In this document: positions 24,334 through 36,800 of the stretch, in pieces | Layout: every line of letters begins with the position of its first letter | Numbering within the stretch: the first letter of the stretch is position 1 | Source of the DNA: Sipunculus nudus | Lineage: Eukaryota; Annelida; Sipuncula; Golfingiida; Sipunculidae | Reading direction: 5' to 3' | Assembly: GCA_026874595.1 (NCBI GenBank) | Contig: CM049313.1 | Coordinates: 44,170,659-44,234,658, forward strand | DNA: 64,000 nucleotides | The notes under the pieces: model-generated | What the model saw: the letters and a program-made list of their open reading frames with translations, nothing else | What the model was told of the DNA's origin: nothing | The model's database searches: none | Position numbers and translations under genes: made by a program

Positions 24334-26400
24334 GTGTGGGTATGTGTGTTCAAGGCAAATGTTTCTCTTTCCATACGATCTTGTGATCTGATATTATACA
24401 AAACAGGTGTCATCCTAATTTGTTTCTTCCTTTTTTTTTTTGGCTTTATTCTTCCGGATTTTTCTTGGTCTGTTTGACGGGACAGGTCCTGTGATGATCA
24501 AAGAATACATGCATACCGAATGGTTTATATACAGGATCAGGAAGTTAGCACCAGACATATCGACTCTCTCATCAAAATGTCCGCGCACCTGTCTTGCCGC
24601 CTGACACCCTGTCATCAGGTTCCGTGGTAATTAATTAACTTCAGTATGTGTTTGTATGAACAGAACCCATCCCCCTGCCAGATGCGTTTCTGACAACATG
24701 CTATGGGTCACTGAACGAACACCGACCCATCTAAGATGGGTGCAGCTGTTGGTATTGGCAACAAATCTAGGGAAAGTTCTCACACAAAATGCAGTATCAG
24801 GTTTCTGTAATTCTCTATGCATAAACCGGCACGTTACCAGGGAAGATAAAGATTCAGGGATGAAAGAGACGGACACTATAGTGATGGGATGTTGAGCGTT
24901 CTTTATCATTCCAAGGATGCCATTCATACTTGCTGTATTGTTGACTCTGCTTGGAAATAAAAAATATAAATTTGTATTTTAATCTTGGCAAAAGTGATAT
25001 TTTAAAATCACTTAGAATGTGAATGGCAGTATAATGATATGAAAAGGTGAACTGATTATGAAGATAATTTTATATATGAAATTTATATTTATAAATCACT
25101 TATTGATGAAAAATGAGTTGATGAGAACTACATTTTTTCACACAGACCTGTATCCAATAATGTTAACCAGGATTTCAAAATTAATTAAATTATTATACAG
25201 TGGCAAATTTAGATAATTAGCTGAAATATGTATACTAACCAAATATTTCTCTCTATATGTATACACATAATCTCTCATAGAAAGCAATAAAGTGCAACTT
25301 AAAATAAAATTTTTGTCAGTGACAGTTTATAACTGTATCTTTCTAAATTTTTATTCACCACCGATTTCACCAAAATAAATGTTGGTCCTATATAATATTC
25401 TCTCAAATTTCACGGTTTTGGCTCTAATCTTCTTTCTTTGGCTGTAGACACTGCGAATCTATGTGGGACTCATTAAAACCTCATTAAGGCCTAATGTATC
25501 AGCAGATGTGTTGGTGACCAAGCTCTTCCCCAACATCAGGGAAAGTGTCATGAAGTTTCATGTCCAACGTATGTCTTTGACCCGTTCACAAAAGCAAATT
25601 TCTGCTGAGGAATGGTTTTGGCTGACTTAAGTCTGCAGTGTGAGCCCAGCTTAAGCAGTTTAAGTGTAGTTATATATACACACGTAACAATAACAAATAT
25701 TTATCCAGATTAGCTGATACATTGACTTACTATTCATGCCAGAGAATATACGTTTTGAGTATATGTACAATCTTTGAAAAAAAAATGTCATAAATATAAT
25801 AAAATATAATATAATATAAATTTAATATAAGGATTTTGTCCATTTGTCCGTCATCCGCCTTATATCTTAGGACTTGCGGTTGTTTTCCTTCATTAAACAT
25901 GGAGTAAAACTTAAAATACATTTTCATACTTTTTTTGGCACTGATTTTCTATTTAACTCAGTAGCCTTTGTTGTGCATGTCTTAGTCAAATGACCATAAC
26001 GACCACAACCTACGTTTTGTTGGCATCTTATTTCTAATAAACTGAATCCTCCCGGAGCCCTGACCACTAGCTAACCACAGCCTCCACTCACACTCTGACG
26101 ACGTCTGTGTTCTCTCACACGTATTAACCTCCCAGGGTTCTGTAGTAACTTAAAACTGAATGGCCCCCATGCATGACATTCAATGCACGTTAATTATACC
26201 GGATTTACAAGACCTGTTAAATAGGAATAATATTATTTAAAACACTTGCCATTATATACATATATTATTCATTGTCTCTATGCATGTATGTATATATATA
26301 TAAAATACCTATACATGTATATACCGATGACTATGTGTCAATGTATACATACGCATACATGCATATGTGTATATATAGGTCGCACATATGCGTATAGTAT
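23126..26400. other. Intergenic with several TA arrays, no supported gene
   Basis: (TA)n lies at 23252-23291, 23692-23743 and 24285-24332. A GC-richer patch at 24620-24900 has open frames on both strands, and I do not recognise either product. A short GGACATATACTGGACATA-like repeat lies at 24125-24172. Confidence 0.45.
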
Positions 26401-26511
<111 letters not shown>

Positions 26512-26784
26512 GTTATTTGTCAAAACAACGAAACACATATATTATGTTGCAATAGGTTTGCATTTTTCCATGAATGCATGCTAAATTTTTTTTGCGGACA
26601 TATTTCTGAATATTTGTTTATATATAGGTGTATTTGCCTGCAAGCTCTTTATTCTATATAGGAATGTTTTATTTTAAGAATCTTTTGTCTTATCATGCAT
26701 GCCGTATTGCATGCATACGAGTAGGCCTTCTTTAATATAATTCTTATATATGTATGTACATGTCTGCGTGTGCATATATATGCA

Positions 26785-26789
<5 letters not shown>

Positions 26790-26871
<82 letters not shown>

Positions 26872-26872
26872 A
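26790..26872. repeat. (TA)n(TG)n microsatellite
   Basis: About 29 TA units followed by about 10 TG units. Confidence 0.95.
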
Positions 26873-27817
26873 TGCATGAGTTATGAAGTCTTAGATCACG
26901 TATGGGTGTTGTTTTATCAACAACTATGTTTTTTTACTATTTTGTGTTCAGTCGAATTGTAATCATATTCTATATATACGTGCCGTTGTGTGTTTACACA
27001 TGTAGGCATGCGAACCTGGATGTGTGCCCATGTACGCATGATCACGTTGTTCCCACCTGCGGGTTTATAAATGTAGGCGGGTCTGGGTCCGTCACGCTTA
27101 TAGGATGAACATTTAATGTTCACCATTGTTTCTCTGTTTTTGTGGTCATATACAGACGCCATACTGGATCCTGGATTATAAACCGCCATCACGTTCTGTG
27201 TCTCTGACAACGTATATTTCAAGGAACTGGGGGTGTTTTTCATTTATATACCCTGGATGCACACCGTGCACGAAGATGCCACTGGGTCAATGAGTTAAAT
27301 TATACATGGATGAATATTTATTAATAAATAATGCCATTTTAGTTTCAAATAATATCTTTCATATATATATTGGTTCATTGCGTATTTTTCGCATTATTCT
27401 ACTAATTTATTTGTAGTTATGTCACCTCTTTCAGATATGCATGCTTAAATTAATTTGCCGTATAACTTTGAAAATTAATTTTAAAATTCAATGTTAGAAA
27501 CCCACAGTAACCTAGTATAAAAGAAAAAAATCCCCTTTTTAAACAGTGGAAAATACACGGAGTTTAATAAAAAATAAATGGAATTTTTAAATCTCTTAGG
27601 CTGGCAAGATGTTATTGATTTACATGCGTGTATCAAATGATACCGTCAAATCATGAATGATCGAGGTCCGATATGGTTATCGATGGCTCCGGCAGTTATA
27701 TTTATTCCATAAATGTTTAATCTGAATAAATAGATAACACAAACAAAATGACTTAATATATTGTAAATCTGTTGTTAGGTGTAAATTATTCCAATAGCTT
27801 GTTTGTTAAAATCATAA

Positions 27818-27876
<59 letters not shown>

Positions 27877-28429
27877 TAATAATAATAATAAGAAGAAGAA
27901 GAAGAAGAAGATTACATTTTAAATATATATCTTTCCTTTCAAATTATCAGTTTTGAGACTTTTTAAGTACGTCTAGCTTTGGAATGATGAATATGCGTTG
28001 AAGTAGTCCTGCAAATCTGATATTCCAATGTTGATATGATGTGATGGCTGTTTATTTAAACTATACTCGATCTAGAAAAGTGGGTCGATAAATTATTCTT
28101 TAAAATTTCAGTTTGATAGCAAGCGTTGTTCTCTAGTCGGCGTTCACATGGTCTGTATGAAAGAAATCTGATCCGCGTTATCACTAACAAAGCCAGTGCA
28201 TATATATGTGGGGTAAAGATCCGAGGGCGTTCGGCAACAGAACCCTGGCCTGTGCTGGCAGCCCCTGACATCATTAGAGAGGGTCACACGACTGCCAGTG
28301 CACAGATTGTGGTTGCCGTGTTTTAGGAACCTTGAGTCAGACCGAACAACACCCGTTATTATAGACGAAAACAACACGTCATTGTTGATGCAGGACACAT
28401 ATATAGACAAGGATTTTATAGTTGTAGCT
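26873..28429. other. Intergenic, upstream of the candidate promoter
   Basis: Contains an (AAT)n/(AAG)n tract (27822-27910). From about 28120 the base composition becomes GC-richer toward the candidate promoter. No coding sequence recognised. Confidence 0.45.
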
Positions 28430-28670
28430 TTAATCTGCTGTTTACAGAGACGGGTGGAGGATTACGCGGATCGGGCCCTTCGTTTCCACTTTCCACAGCG
28501 TGGAGTTTACGTGTGGAAATCTCAAGTGCTTTGAGTTTCAAGCCTTGCTGCACGCTTGCTGCCTCGGTGTTACTGCCCGGTCTGTAGCGTGCTAGCAGCT
28601 GGTTTACTTCAAGCTAGTTTTGGTTGTTTTGAAGAGGGAAGCAAGTCTGTGCCTGGCTGCGATAGTGTAC
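28430..28670 (+). promoter_or_regulatory. Candidate promoter and non-coding 5' exon of the phosphatase
   Basis: About 28.1-28.67 kb is clearly GC- and CpG-richer than its surroundings and ends in a consensus donor (TAC|GTAAGT at 28671). The first coding exon has an acceptor 24 nt before its ATG, which requires an upstream 5' UTR exon, and this is the best candidate in the preceding 3 kb. I see no clear TATA box. The left boundary is a guess, and the assignment is inference from splice signals and composition only. Confidence 0.35.
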
Positions 28671-29904
28671 GTAAGTATATATCTGACGCAAGCTATAGAA
28701 GTACAAAGAATCCTTCATGTAATCAAGGCTTTGTTGATCAATCACATTCACAACTGTTTCAGAGCAGTTTTGAATATGTGAAACATTATGTATTTTCTAT
28801 TTATTTCCTTTGGCCAATTTACTGGTTTAAATTCAGCTTGCGTTTTACTTATACTCAATTTAAATTTTACAAGGGAAACTTGCTGTCTAAAATTTCACTT
28901 GGTTTCAAATATTGTCTTCATTTCCCTTAACCCTAGCTCCCCTGCTCTCTCTCTAAGATAGGCAGTACGAACCTGGGCAGCTACGCCGCATATAATACAA
29001 TTACATTTCCCTCTGCCCCCCCCCCCACCCCCCTCCCTCTCTCGTTCTCTCTCTCACTAGGTTGGTTAACATTAATTTGGGTTAAGCATAAACCAAGTTG
29101 TGTGTGCAATCGTTAAACATTCAGCTTTACACACACATCACATGATATATATGAATATGTGCATATAATTCATATTATATATATATATATATATAGGTAT
29201 GTGTGTGTGTGTATGTGTGTGTTTTATTACGGCTGTTTCAAGATGTCTTATGTATGGGCATGTTCACATGAGGGGTAGGTCTTGCTGTGAACAAACATGT
29301 ATTGTGTAACAGGACATAGGCCTTATTATGTCCATCCAGAAGGAAAACAAAAGCATTGGTAAGGAGTGAAAATAAACAAGGAAGCAAAAACCTTAAGGTC
29401 ATAAATATAAAACAGGATTCAAATGAAAGTGGGTATGAACATTCTGAGAAAATTAATTCAAAGAAAACTAGTTGTGTTTGTCTTGGGGCAGGTCTTAGGT
29501 ATTTATTTATATACAAATCAAAATGAAAGTAAAAGGGAAGAATTGAGATTCATAGAAATGACACTAGAAATTCAGATTTAACTCACATATGAATGTAATA
29601 TGTAACAAATAGTTATAACAGCTACTCTGGGAGATATATGTCCCAAATACTATTTAGGTGGGAAAATTAAACAGATAATTTTTTAATATGGCCTTCATGA
29701 GATAATTCTGTAGACAGTTTCTGCACATTGTAATTGATTGTCTACAGTTGTCTTACAGTTCTGCATCTCATATTGATGTGCAACAGTTGCCTCATTGAAT
29801 GTATGTAAGATATTCCATAAAAAGCAGCGGGAGTGAAGAGATTTTTTACTTTTGTAGGTGTTTCCCCCCCCCCCCCTCTGTAAAAGACTCTATTTCAGTG
29901 GTGG

Positions 29905-29955
29905 TAGGTGGGAAGGGGTGGGGGTGGGGGTGGGTGGGGGTGAGGGTGGTTATGC
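29905..29955 (+). repeat. G-rich tract with G-quadruplex potential
   Basis: More than four runs of three or more G (GGGAAGGGGTGGGGGTGGGG and onward) are separated by single bases. A C homopolymer (29864-29877) lies 30 bp upstream. Confidence 0.8.
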
Positions 29956-30699
29956 TATCTTTAATCCTATGGATTGTGCCCCTCACATTTACTTGGCAAA
30001 CATGCCTAATGCTACTATGATTATATTTTTATCAATGAATAGAGCTTTATATTATCTGATATGATTTAGCTTTGTCTGTATATTAGTTTAGTAACCAGTG
30101 TATATGGGGTTGTTTTATCATTATGTTTATAAGTTCAGATAATTAGTATCCAAAATAAAAATGTCTGATAAAACTGTTCATGTATATACATAGTGTAACA
30201 TATTGTATACAAGGGAACCTTCCAGTTGTGAACACAAGCAGAACATTTTGTCTTTGGTCGTAATGAATGTGTTACATTAGAGAGGTTACAGACTTGCAAG
30301 TTTACTTTTCTTATATGTCCATAATGTTGAGGTGCATGTTTAAAATTGTGCCTGCAAAGAGATTAAATGTGTGTTCAAGTGTCACAAGTTTGTGCACCTG
30401 GGACTCTTGTTCCAGTTAATGAAAATACCTGATGTGACATAATTTTAACCTGTAGTGACTTATGTCCTGTTGTTGAGTAGTAAGCTGGAGGAGGAAGGAG
30501 TTAAAATTAATCACTGAAATATACAAGAGTCCCAGAAGTAATATTTTTGAATATTATGGCATACTCCAGGTAGACCACTTGAAGAAATGATGCACAGTTT
30601 CCAAACATGTGTCCATACATTAATGATACCAGCTAAGAGATGGTGCTGTATAGCATTGCACTGACAATGTGCATGTGTAGAAAAATGGGAAATACAATT

Positions 30700-31015
30700 T
30701 TAGTGGTGCAGCATGGTGTTGTAATGGCAAAGGTGCCAGGCTTGTAATTAAGTGGTCATGTGTTTAAATCCAATAGCCGAGCTCTCACTTCTTCACTGAG
30801 ACCCTTTGGCAAGGTCTTAGCCACAAGTGTGCTTATGTCTACACAGCAGTACAAATGAGCACCAGATTAAGTGTAATCTGTGTACAGCAGGTCCTAGCGA
30901 TCTCAAAACTGTGTGTGGGCTCTGTAGCATCCCCAGGGAGCTACCTCCAGAGAGTTAATAGTAACATATGTTCTGTGTCAGTTATTGGGAAAGGGACTTA
31001 AAACTGACAGCCTTA
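30700..31015 (+). mobile_element. Degenerate tRNA-derived SINE (different family)
   Basis: A box A-like block (TGGTGTTGTAATGGCAAAGG, 30713) and a box B-like block (GGTCATGTGTTTAAATCC, 30753) show the tRNA-like head. The body differs from the SINEs at 22727 and 42062. Confidence 0.6.
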
Positions 31016-31426
31016 ACTTATAATTTATCATTGGTGTTTTTCGCGCCAAAATGGCATTTCTTCCCTATGTTGGATACCTTACAGTAATGAACATGTTTAA
31101 AATCACACAGTAGGCTAGTCCTTACACAATCACTGGTCGAATTGAAAAATATGAATAAATTGTTAATTCACAGTTGAAATTAATAGTTGCAGACTTTTGG
31201 CCAATTCTGAATTGCACTTGAATTTTAATAGAACTTAAGGGAAATTTGTTTGAACTGTAATTGAATAGAAAATAAAAAAATGAAACTTAATACATTTTCT
31301 TCAATTTCCTTTAGATAAAAGGTAAAGTTTGGTTACTATAAAAATCTTACATGAATTGTAAAAAGTTAGATAGATAGATATGTTTATAGTTTTCATTGAT
31401 TATCATTCAATAATTTTCTTCCACAG

Positions 31427-33859
31427 GGTTCAGCTGTAAGGAGTTTCACAATGGCAGCCATCATGTTTGGACGGGAGGTGATACTGCTATCCATTATAAT
31501 TGGGATTGTAAGTATCAGAGCCAATGAGGATGATAAACCAAGGTTCAGGAGAGGTGACTTGAACATAGATTTTACCAGAATCAAACGAGACTCAATTGAA
31601 GTCGTGCGAACTGGCAGTGTATCTAAAAATGATGAAAATAACAATGGTGTTGATTCCAATACACAAAGTACGGCTTATCCTGATGAAACCACAGGGCCAC
31701 CAACGATTGCCATGACACCTCATCATTCCACTACTTATAGCACCAGTGAAGCAGGGTCCACTGTCACAACAAGAGAAAGTTTTGTTTCAGTAACTGAAAC
31801 TAGCTCAAAAGCTCAGCAAGCTGGTTCTACTGAATCAGGTAACATTTTGCAGAAAACGACACAATCAAGTGTTGCTGCAAACAAAAGGACTTCTCCAGAA
31901 AACATAGAGGTCACATTCACAGATGTTTCCATGGCAACTAGTCAGTCTATTGCACCAGGCAAGCGTGATTCTCTTGTAGTGACCAATCCACCACAGAACC
32001 CTGACTCTTTAACCGAGACAGCGAACCATGCCACATCTGAACCTGAAGCAGAAGATACTAAAGCATATGAAACCACTAATGATCCACTGTCAGTCACAAC
32101 AAGTAACAACAAAGTAGAAACAGATACAGGAATCTCAAAAGTAACTAGCCACCAGAGTACAAAAACACCTGATGTACAAAATAATACTAATTCTCTATTA
32201 GATACCAGTGATACTGTTACAACTAAGAGTACCATCAGTTCGACAGAAAAAACTATTATCCCAGAAACCACCCCCGTAAAAGTGTCGCCTGTCCATGATG
32301 TCACTGAGGAAAATTCTACCATATTTTCTGAAGAAGTTCATATGGCCGTATCACAAAGAAGCCATCCCACAAATACTCCAACTCAGGATATAACACAAAA
32401 ATCAATGCCAGCCACTGACCAGGTTGAGCCTCACACCACCGTTTTCAGTGCAGTGAATTCATCACATAATGAAACCTCAGATTTTTTTACAGAGATGCCA
32501 GGATTTCAAAATAACACAATGCTCAATGAAAGTGAAAGAAGGCCAACCCATGGCCAGTTTCCTGATAATGTGCAAAATGACACTGAATCAAGCAGTCATC
32601 TGAACACTACAGACAGTAAGGCACTGATACCAGATGGTGAAACCACAATGATGCCTACTTTATCAACAGCAGGTGCCAGTGTACCACAAAATGTGGGTGT
32701 AACAATAGGTGCCAGTGTAAAAACAGAAAGTGTGTCTACAGGTGTTAATGTTATAACAGGTGCTGGTATAATCCCAGATATTGATGTAACAGCAGGTGCT
32801 AATGTAACATCAGGTGCTGGTGTAACAGCAGATGCCAGTGTAACAGGTGCTGGTATAACAACAGGTGCCAGTATCACAACAGGTGCTGGTGTAACAACAG
32901 GTACTGGTGTAACAACAGGTGCTGGTGAAACAAAAGGTGGCAGTGTATCATCAGGTGCCAGTGTAACAACAGATCCCGTAACACCAGGTGCCATGGGCCA
33001 TAAAACAACAGAGGTTGCTGCATCTGAACAAACTGAGGACAACCTATCTGGAACAACAGCTACGATTCAAGCAACAGAGAAGAGTACAACAGTAGCTGAA
33101 AGCATTACAACAGCATCTAGTGAAACAACAGAGAGCACCGGCAGTGAAACTACCAGTATTGACAGCAGTCAGACAGCTGAGAGCAGAACAGACAAACAAA
33201 CAACAGGTACCCAGAAAGTGCAGAACAGGACAACTTCTGCTGGAGGGGGTTTTACAGAATCATCCACCAGGACCACGGAGGTTTTAACATCAGTCACTGA
33301 TCAGGAGAGAACCACAGCATCAAACAAAGAAAAATCAACATCGGGGGCACCAGTAGAACAAGAGGTCACAACAACTAAAGCATTCAGTTCTTCTGTTTCC
33401 ATAACAACCTCGGTGACCACAGAAACAGCATCCACTGGCAGTCCAATTAGAAACCTGCCTAAGGTATATGTTTCTGTAATATTTCAGGTCGCCCTGAAAC
33501 TCTTCTGTGCTCAACGAGGACACTTAAAAAATTACATTGCCAAGTTTTTGATTAATACTAGAAAGATAACAGAATTGAAATGTGGTCAGGTTGAACTGGT
33601 TCTTGAAACTGGAATATGTCCACAAGACAAGCAACAAGAATGTGATTATGTTATTGGAACATTAAAATCAAGCTCTGAATCTGGGTTGCGTAACCTTCGT
33701 CGAGCTGCCAGGATGAAACGTAGCACAAAGGTTCAAGTGGTTATCTACATAAAGGACTCTAGTGGGAAATACGATCAAAAGCTTACAGAATTATACGCTT
33801 CTGAAGTCAACCCTAAGACCATGTATCTACCAGGACTACCCAAACATGAGGATTTCAAG
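31427..33859 (+). other. First coding exon: 5' UTR end, signal peptide, mucin-like stalk, membrane-proximal region
   Basis: The acceptor (TTCCACAG) precedes 31427, and 24 nt of UTR lie before the ATG, so at least one non-coding exon is upstream. The 803 encoded residues begin with a hydrophobic signal sequence. Next come two basic sites matching R-X-K/R-R: RFRR (31-34) and RIKR (43-46). About 600 residues rich in Thr and Ser follow, with scattered N-glycosylation sequons, as expected for a heavily O-glycosylated stalk. Residues about 406-508 are a degenerate hexapeptide array (GAGVTT type). The last about 140 residues are different: Cys-containing, with mixed alpha/beta character and a third furin-like site, RMKR (754-757). 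This block sits where SEA-like domains occur in other receptors, but I cannot assign its fold. The exon ends in phase 0 at a GTAAAT donor. Confidence 0.88.
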
Positions 33860-36800
33860 GTAAATATTGCAAAAAAATTTCAAAAACATTATTTGAATAT
33901 AATCAAAGCAGGATATATATATTTTTGGAACTTAACTAACGAACTTTCAAATCAGCATACCGCTGTTTTACACTGATATAATGTCAACATCTGATTTATC
34001 TTTTGGCCTCTTTATGAATAGATATATTTATTAAATCCTCAAAGCATTTTCAGTACATGGTGAAATGTCATTAAAAAAATTTTTCTTGCCTCTTTTTATT
34101 TGTTTCCTTTGGACAATACTTTGGTGTATTCAAATATTATTATTGATAGTCAAGTTAACATACTTTCCAGAAGAGGTATGAACATATTAGAAGCATATGT
34201 CAATACGAATGGTTAAATTTCCACTGATTTTTCCCAAAGTGGCTCATCCAAAATATTTGTATTTATATTCACATCTTCTGGTTGTAAAAATATAGAACTG
34301 CCATAAAATTAAGATTTTTATTGTTCTGTGACAAATAAAAACTGACTTAAAACATTTATAGATGTTTTATACATTCCTCTTTGGCTAACACCTATGAAAA
34401 TAATGTTACTTATAATTTGAGATAAATATAAAAATTAGATACATTTTCTGTGATTGATTTTCAGGTAGTTTCCTTAGAGGTGCATGGGTACACACCAAAA
34501 ACTGGTGCCTCCATGAATAACCAGAAGACAGGAGCAGGAACAGGTGTCCTCGTTGCCATCATCTTGTCAGCTATAGCTGCCGTCTGCTTCATGGCATTTA
34601 TGGTTCTGCAAGTGGTAAGTGAATGGGGATGTGGGTGGCAGGGCATTTGAGAATATACTGTAGTTGATTCATATTTGGGAGGTTAAATTTTTCACAATTA
34701 TCACTTTTTCATTGTTTTGGGAAGGTTCATTTTTCATGATGCCCACCATCCAAGAACCTACCAGTACACAGAGTTTATCCATTATTATATCAATAAATTA
34801 TATTATAAATAAATAAGTAGGCAAAATAATAACAGTTGGACAGAGACCCAAATGAGCATCTAGAATTTATTGTACATTACTTGCAGATGGTAGTACAGGC
34901 AAAAACTTTTAAAGATCTGATAGCATTCATCAAAGCAATCTTTGATTAACAGGTAACATGCAAGTTCAATTGTATTTATAATATCAATCATAAGCCTTTT
35001 CACTTGCCTTCGATGATCGGGGCCTCTAAATCATGAAGGTTTCCCTTTTGCAAATATTGTGAATTTGAAACCTCCCAAAACACAAAGACAACCAAGTATA
35101 TAGATCAAATGTGGGTATTCTTCACTTGCCTTCGATGATCGGGCCTCTAAATCATGAAGGTTTTCCCTTTTGCAAATACTGCAAATTTGAAACCTCCCAA
35201 AACAAAAAGGCATCAAAGTATCTAGATCAAATTTGGGTTTTCTTAGACACTTTTACAGCTGATTTTGTACTTAAAATTTAATTATATGAAGGGGTAGCAG
35301 GGTGGCAGTGCTTGTTTCAATACTTGAGGATTTGCATTGAAGTATGAAAATTTTTCACCACCAATTGTAAAAGGTTTATTTACAATTTTAACTGGTAAAT
35401 TGCATTTTTTTTTGCAAATTGGAATTGGATGCACACCCCTGTTATCAGTTTTATTCAGGTAAGATGAAAATAGACATTGCCCACTGGCCAGTTTTAAAAC
35501 ATTTGTCTAAGGCTTAAACTCTACCAGAAGCTCTGAAGCAAGAAAGTGAAAGAACTCCAGTGTTAACCATAACATGGAAAATTGATGTGAAGGAACAAAG
35601 ATCCTAGTTTATTATAAATATGCTTTTTCATCTGCATTCAATGAATAATTCAGTACAATAATCCTATAATCCATTAAAAAAATTCTAAAAATAATATCTT
35701 TTTTTTTTTTTAAATGAGATAAGACAGGAAGAAGGTATAAAATATTTTCTTTTATTTAAAACAACTAACAGCTTTCTAATGATGTAGATGATATGGAGGA
35801 GAAGAAGAGGTGTGAAAACAATGCGTCCCCATGGCAACTCTATTGATGATGCAGAGAATGTTCAGTTGACCAATGTTAGGAAACACAACGGTCATCACTA
35901 CGCATACATCAACCCAGGACTTCAGACTGAGGAAAAGGTGAGAAATTATTATTAATATTATTCCTTGATCTTACTTTTTTGTTTTTCTTGTAATACAGGA
36001 GAGGAGCAAGAAGGGGGGGGGGGGGATTTAGGGGGATGCACCCTCTCCCCATATCTTTGGAGATATTTCCAGAATTTGTGGACCCCTTTATCAGGGCATT
36101 ATTCCCATGGTGTAACAGTAAACCCCTAAATTAAAAAAATCCTGGATAAGCCCCTGTAATATATATATAAATTCACTGGAGGGAAAGGTTAAATGACATC
36201 GCGAAGGCACAAAGTGTTTCTACCTTCGATCTACCTAATTGAAGATCGGTACATATAAAAGCTGCTCAAGCAGAAACGTTTAATGAAATATACCTCACCA
36301 ATGCTCATGCGAGTAAACTGCTCAGTTATTTGGCATGACAGCCTGTCCTAAGCCAAGAACTATGCTTGCTTGAGTACAAACGAGATGTGGTCGATAACAC
36401 ACAAGTGCTCTGGGATAAAGTGCTTAGTTGCTTGCTAGGGGTACAGGGGGCCGAGCGTTGCGGGGCTAGCTGTAGTTTTCACACCTTTGCCCCGGCGACA
36501 ACTTCGGCCGAGGACTAATTAATTAGTGTCACCATTGGACTTAACACATGCCTGCAGGCCTTCTAACTCGTCATTACAATACTCATTTTAGGTTTTGACA
36601 TACTTGAAGTTTATTTCGGAAATACGAATAAATTTTCGGTTCCCCATTTTAATTTTCGGAAAAACAAATTTTCGGAAATTTGGCATTCAGAAATACGGCG
36701 CTCTACTGTGTATATATATTTCATGGCAGGTCATTGTTACTGAGTCAGGTACTTCTATACTACCGTAATACTTAATATCTGATGGCACAATGAGTGTGAA

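Larger units (their letters stand above)
28671..31426 (+). other. Probable first intron of the phosphatase
   Basis: This stretch has no recognisable coding sequence. It contains a CT-rich and C-run stretch (about 28930-29060), a TA/TG microsatellite (about 29174-29222), a C-run (29864-29877), a G-rich quadruplex-like tract (29905-29955) and a degenerate tRNA-derived SINE (about 30700-31015). Its intron status depends on the candidate 5' exon being real. Confidence 0.4.

Noticed and set aside
24631-24927. Overlapping open frames on both strands (79 and 98 codons)
   Set aside because: They overlap each other in a GC-richer patch and match no family I know.
33463-33486. A 24-nt GT...AG stretch (GTATATG to TTTCAG) inside the first coding exon
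   Set aside because: It looks like an intron and keeps the frame if removed, but 24 nt is far below any workable metazoan intron length, so I kept it as coding.
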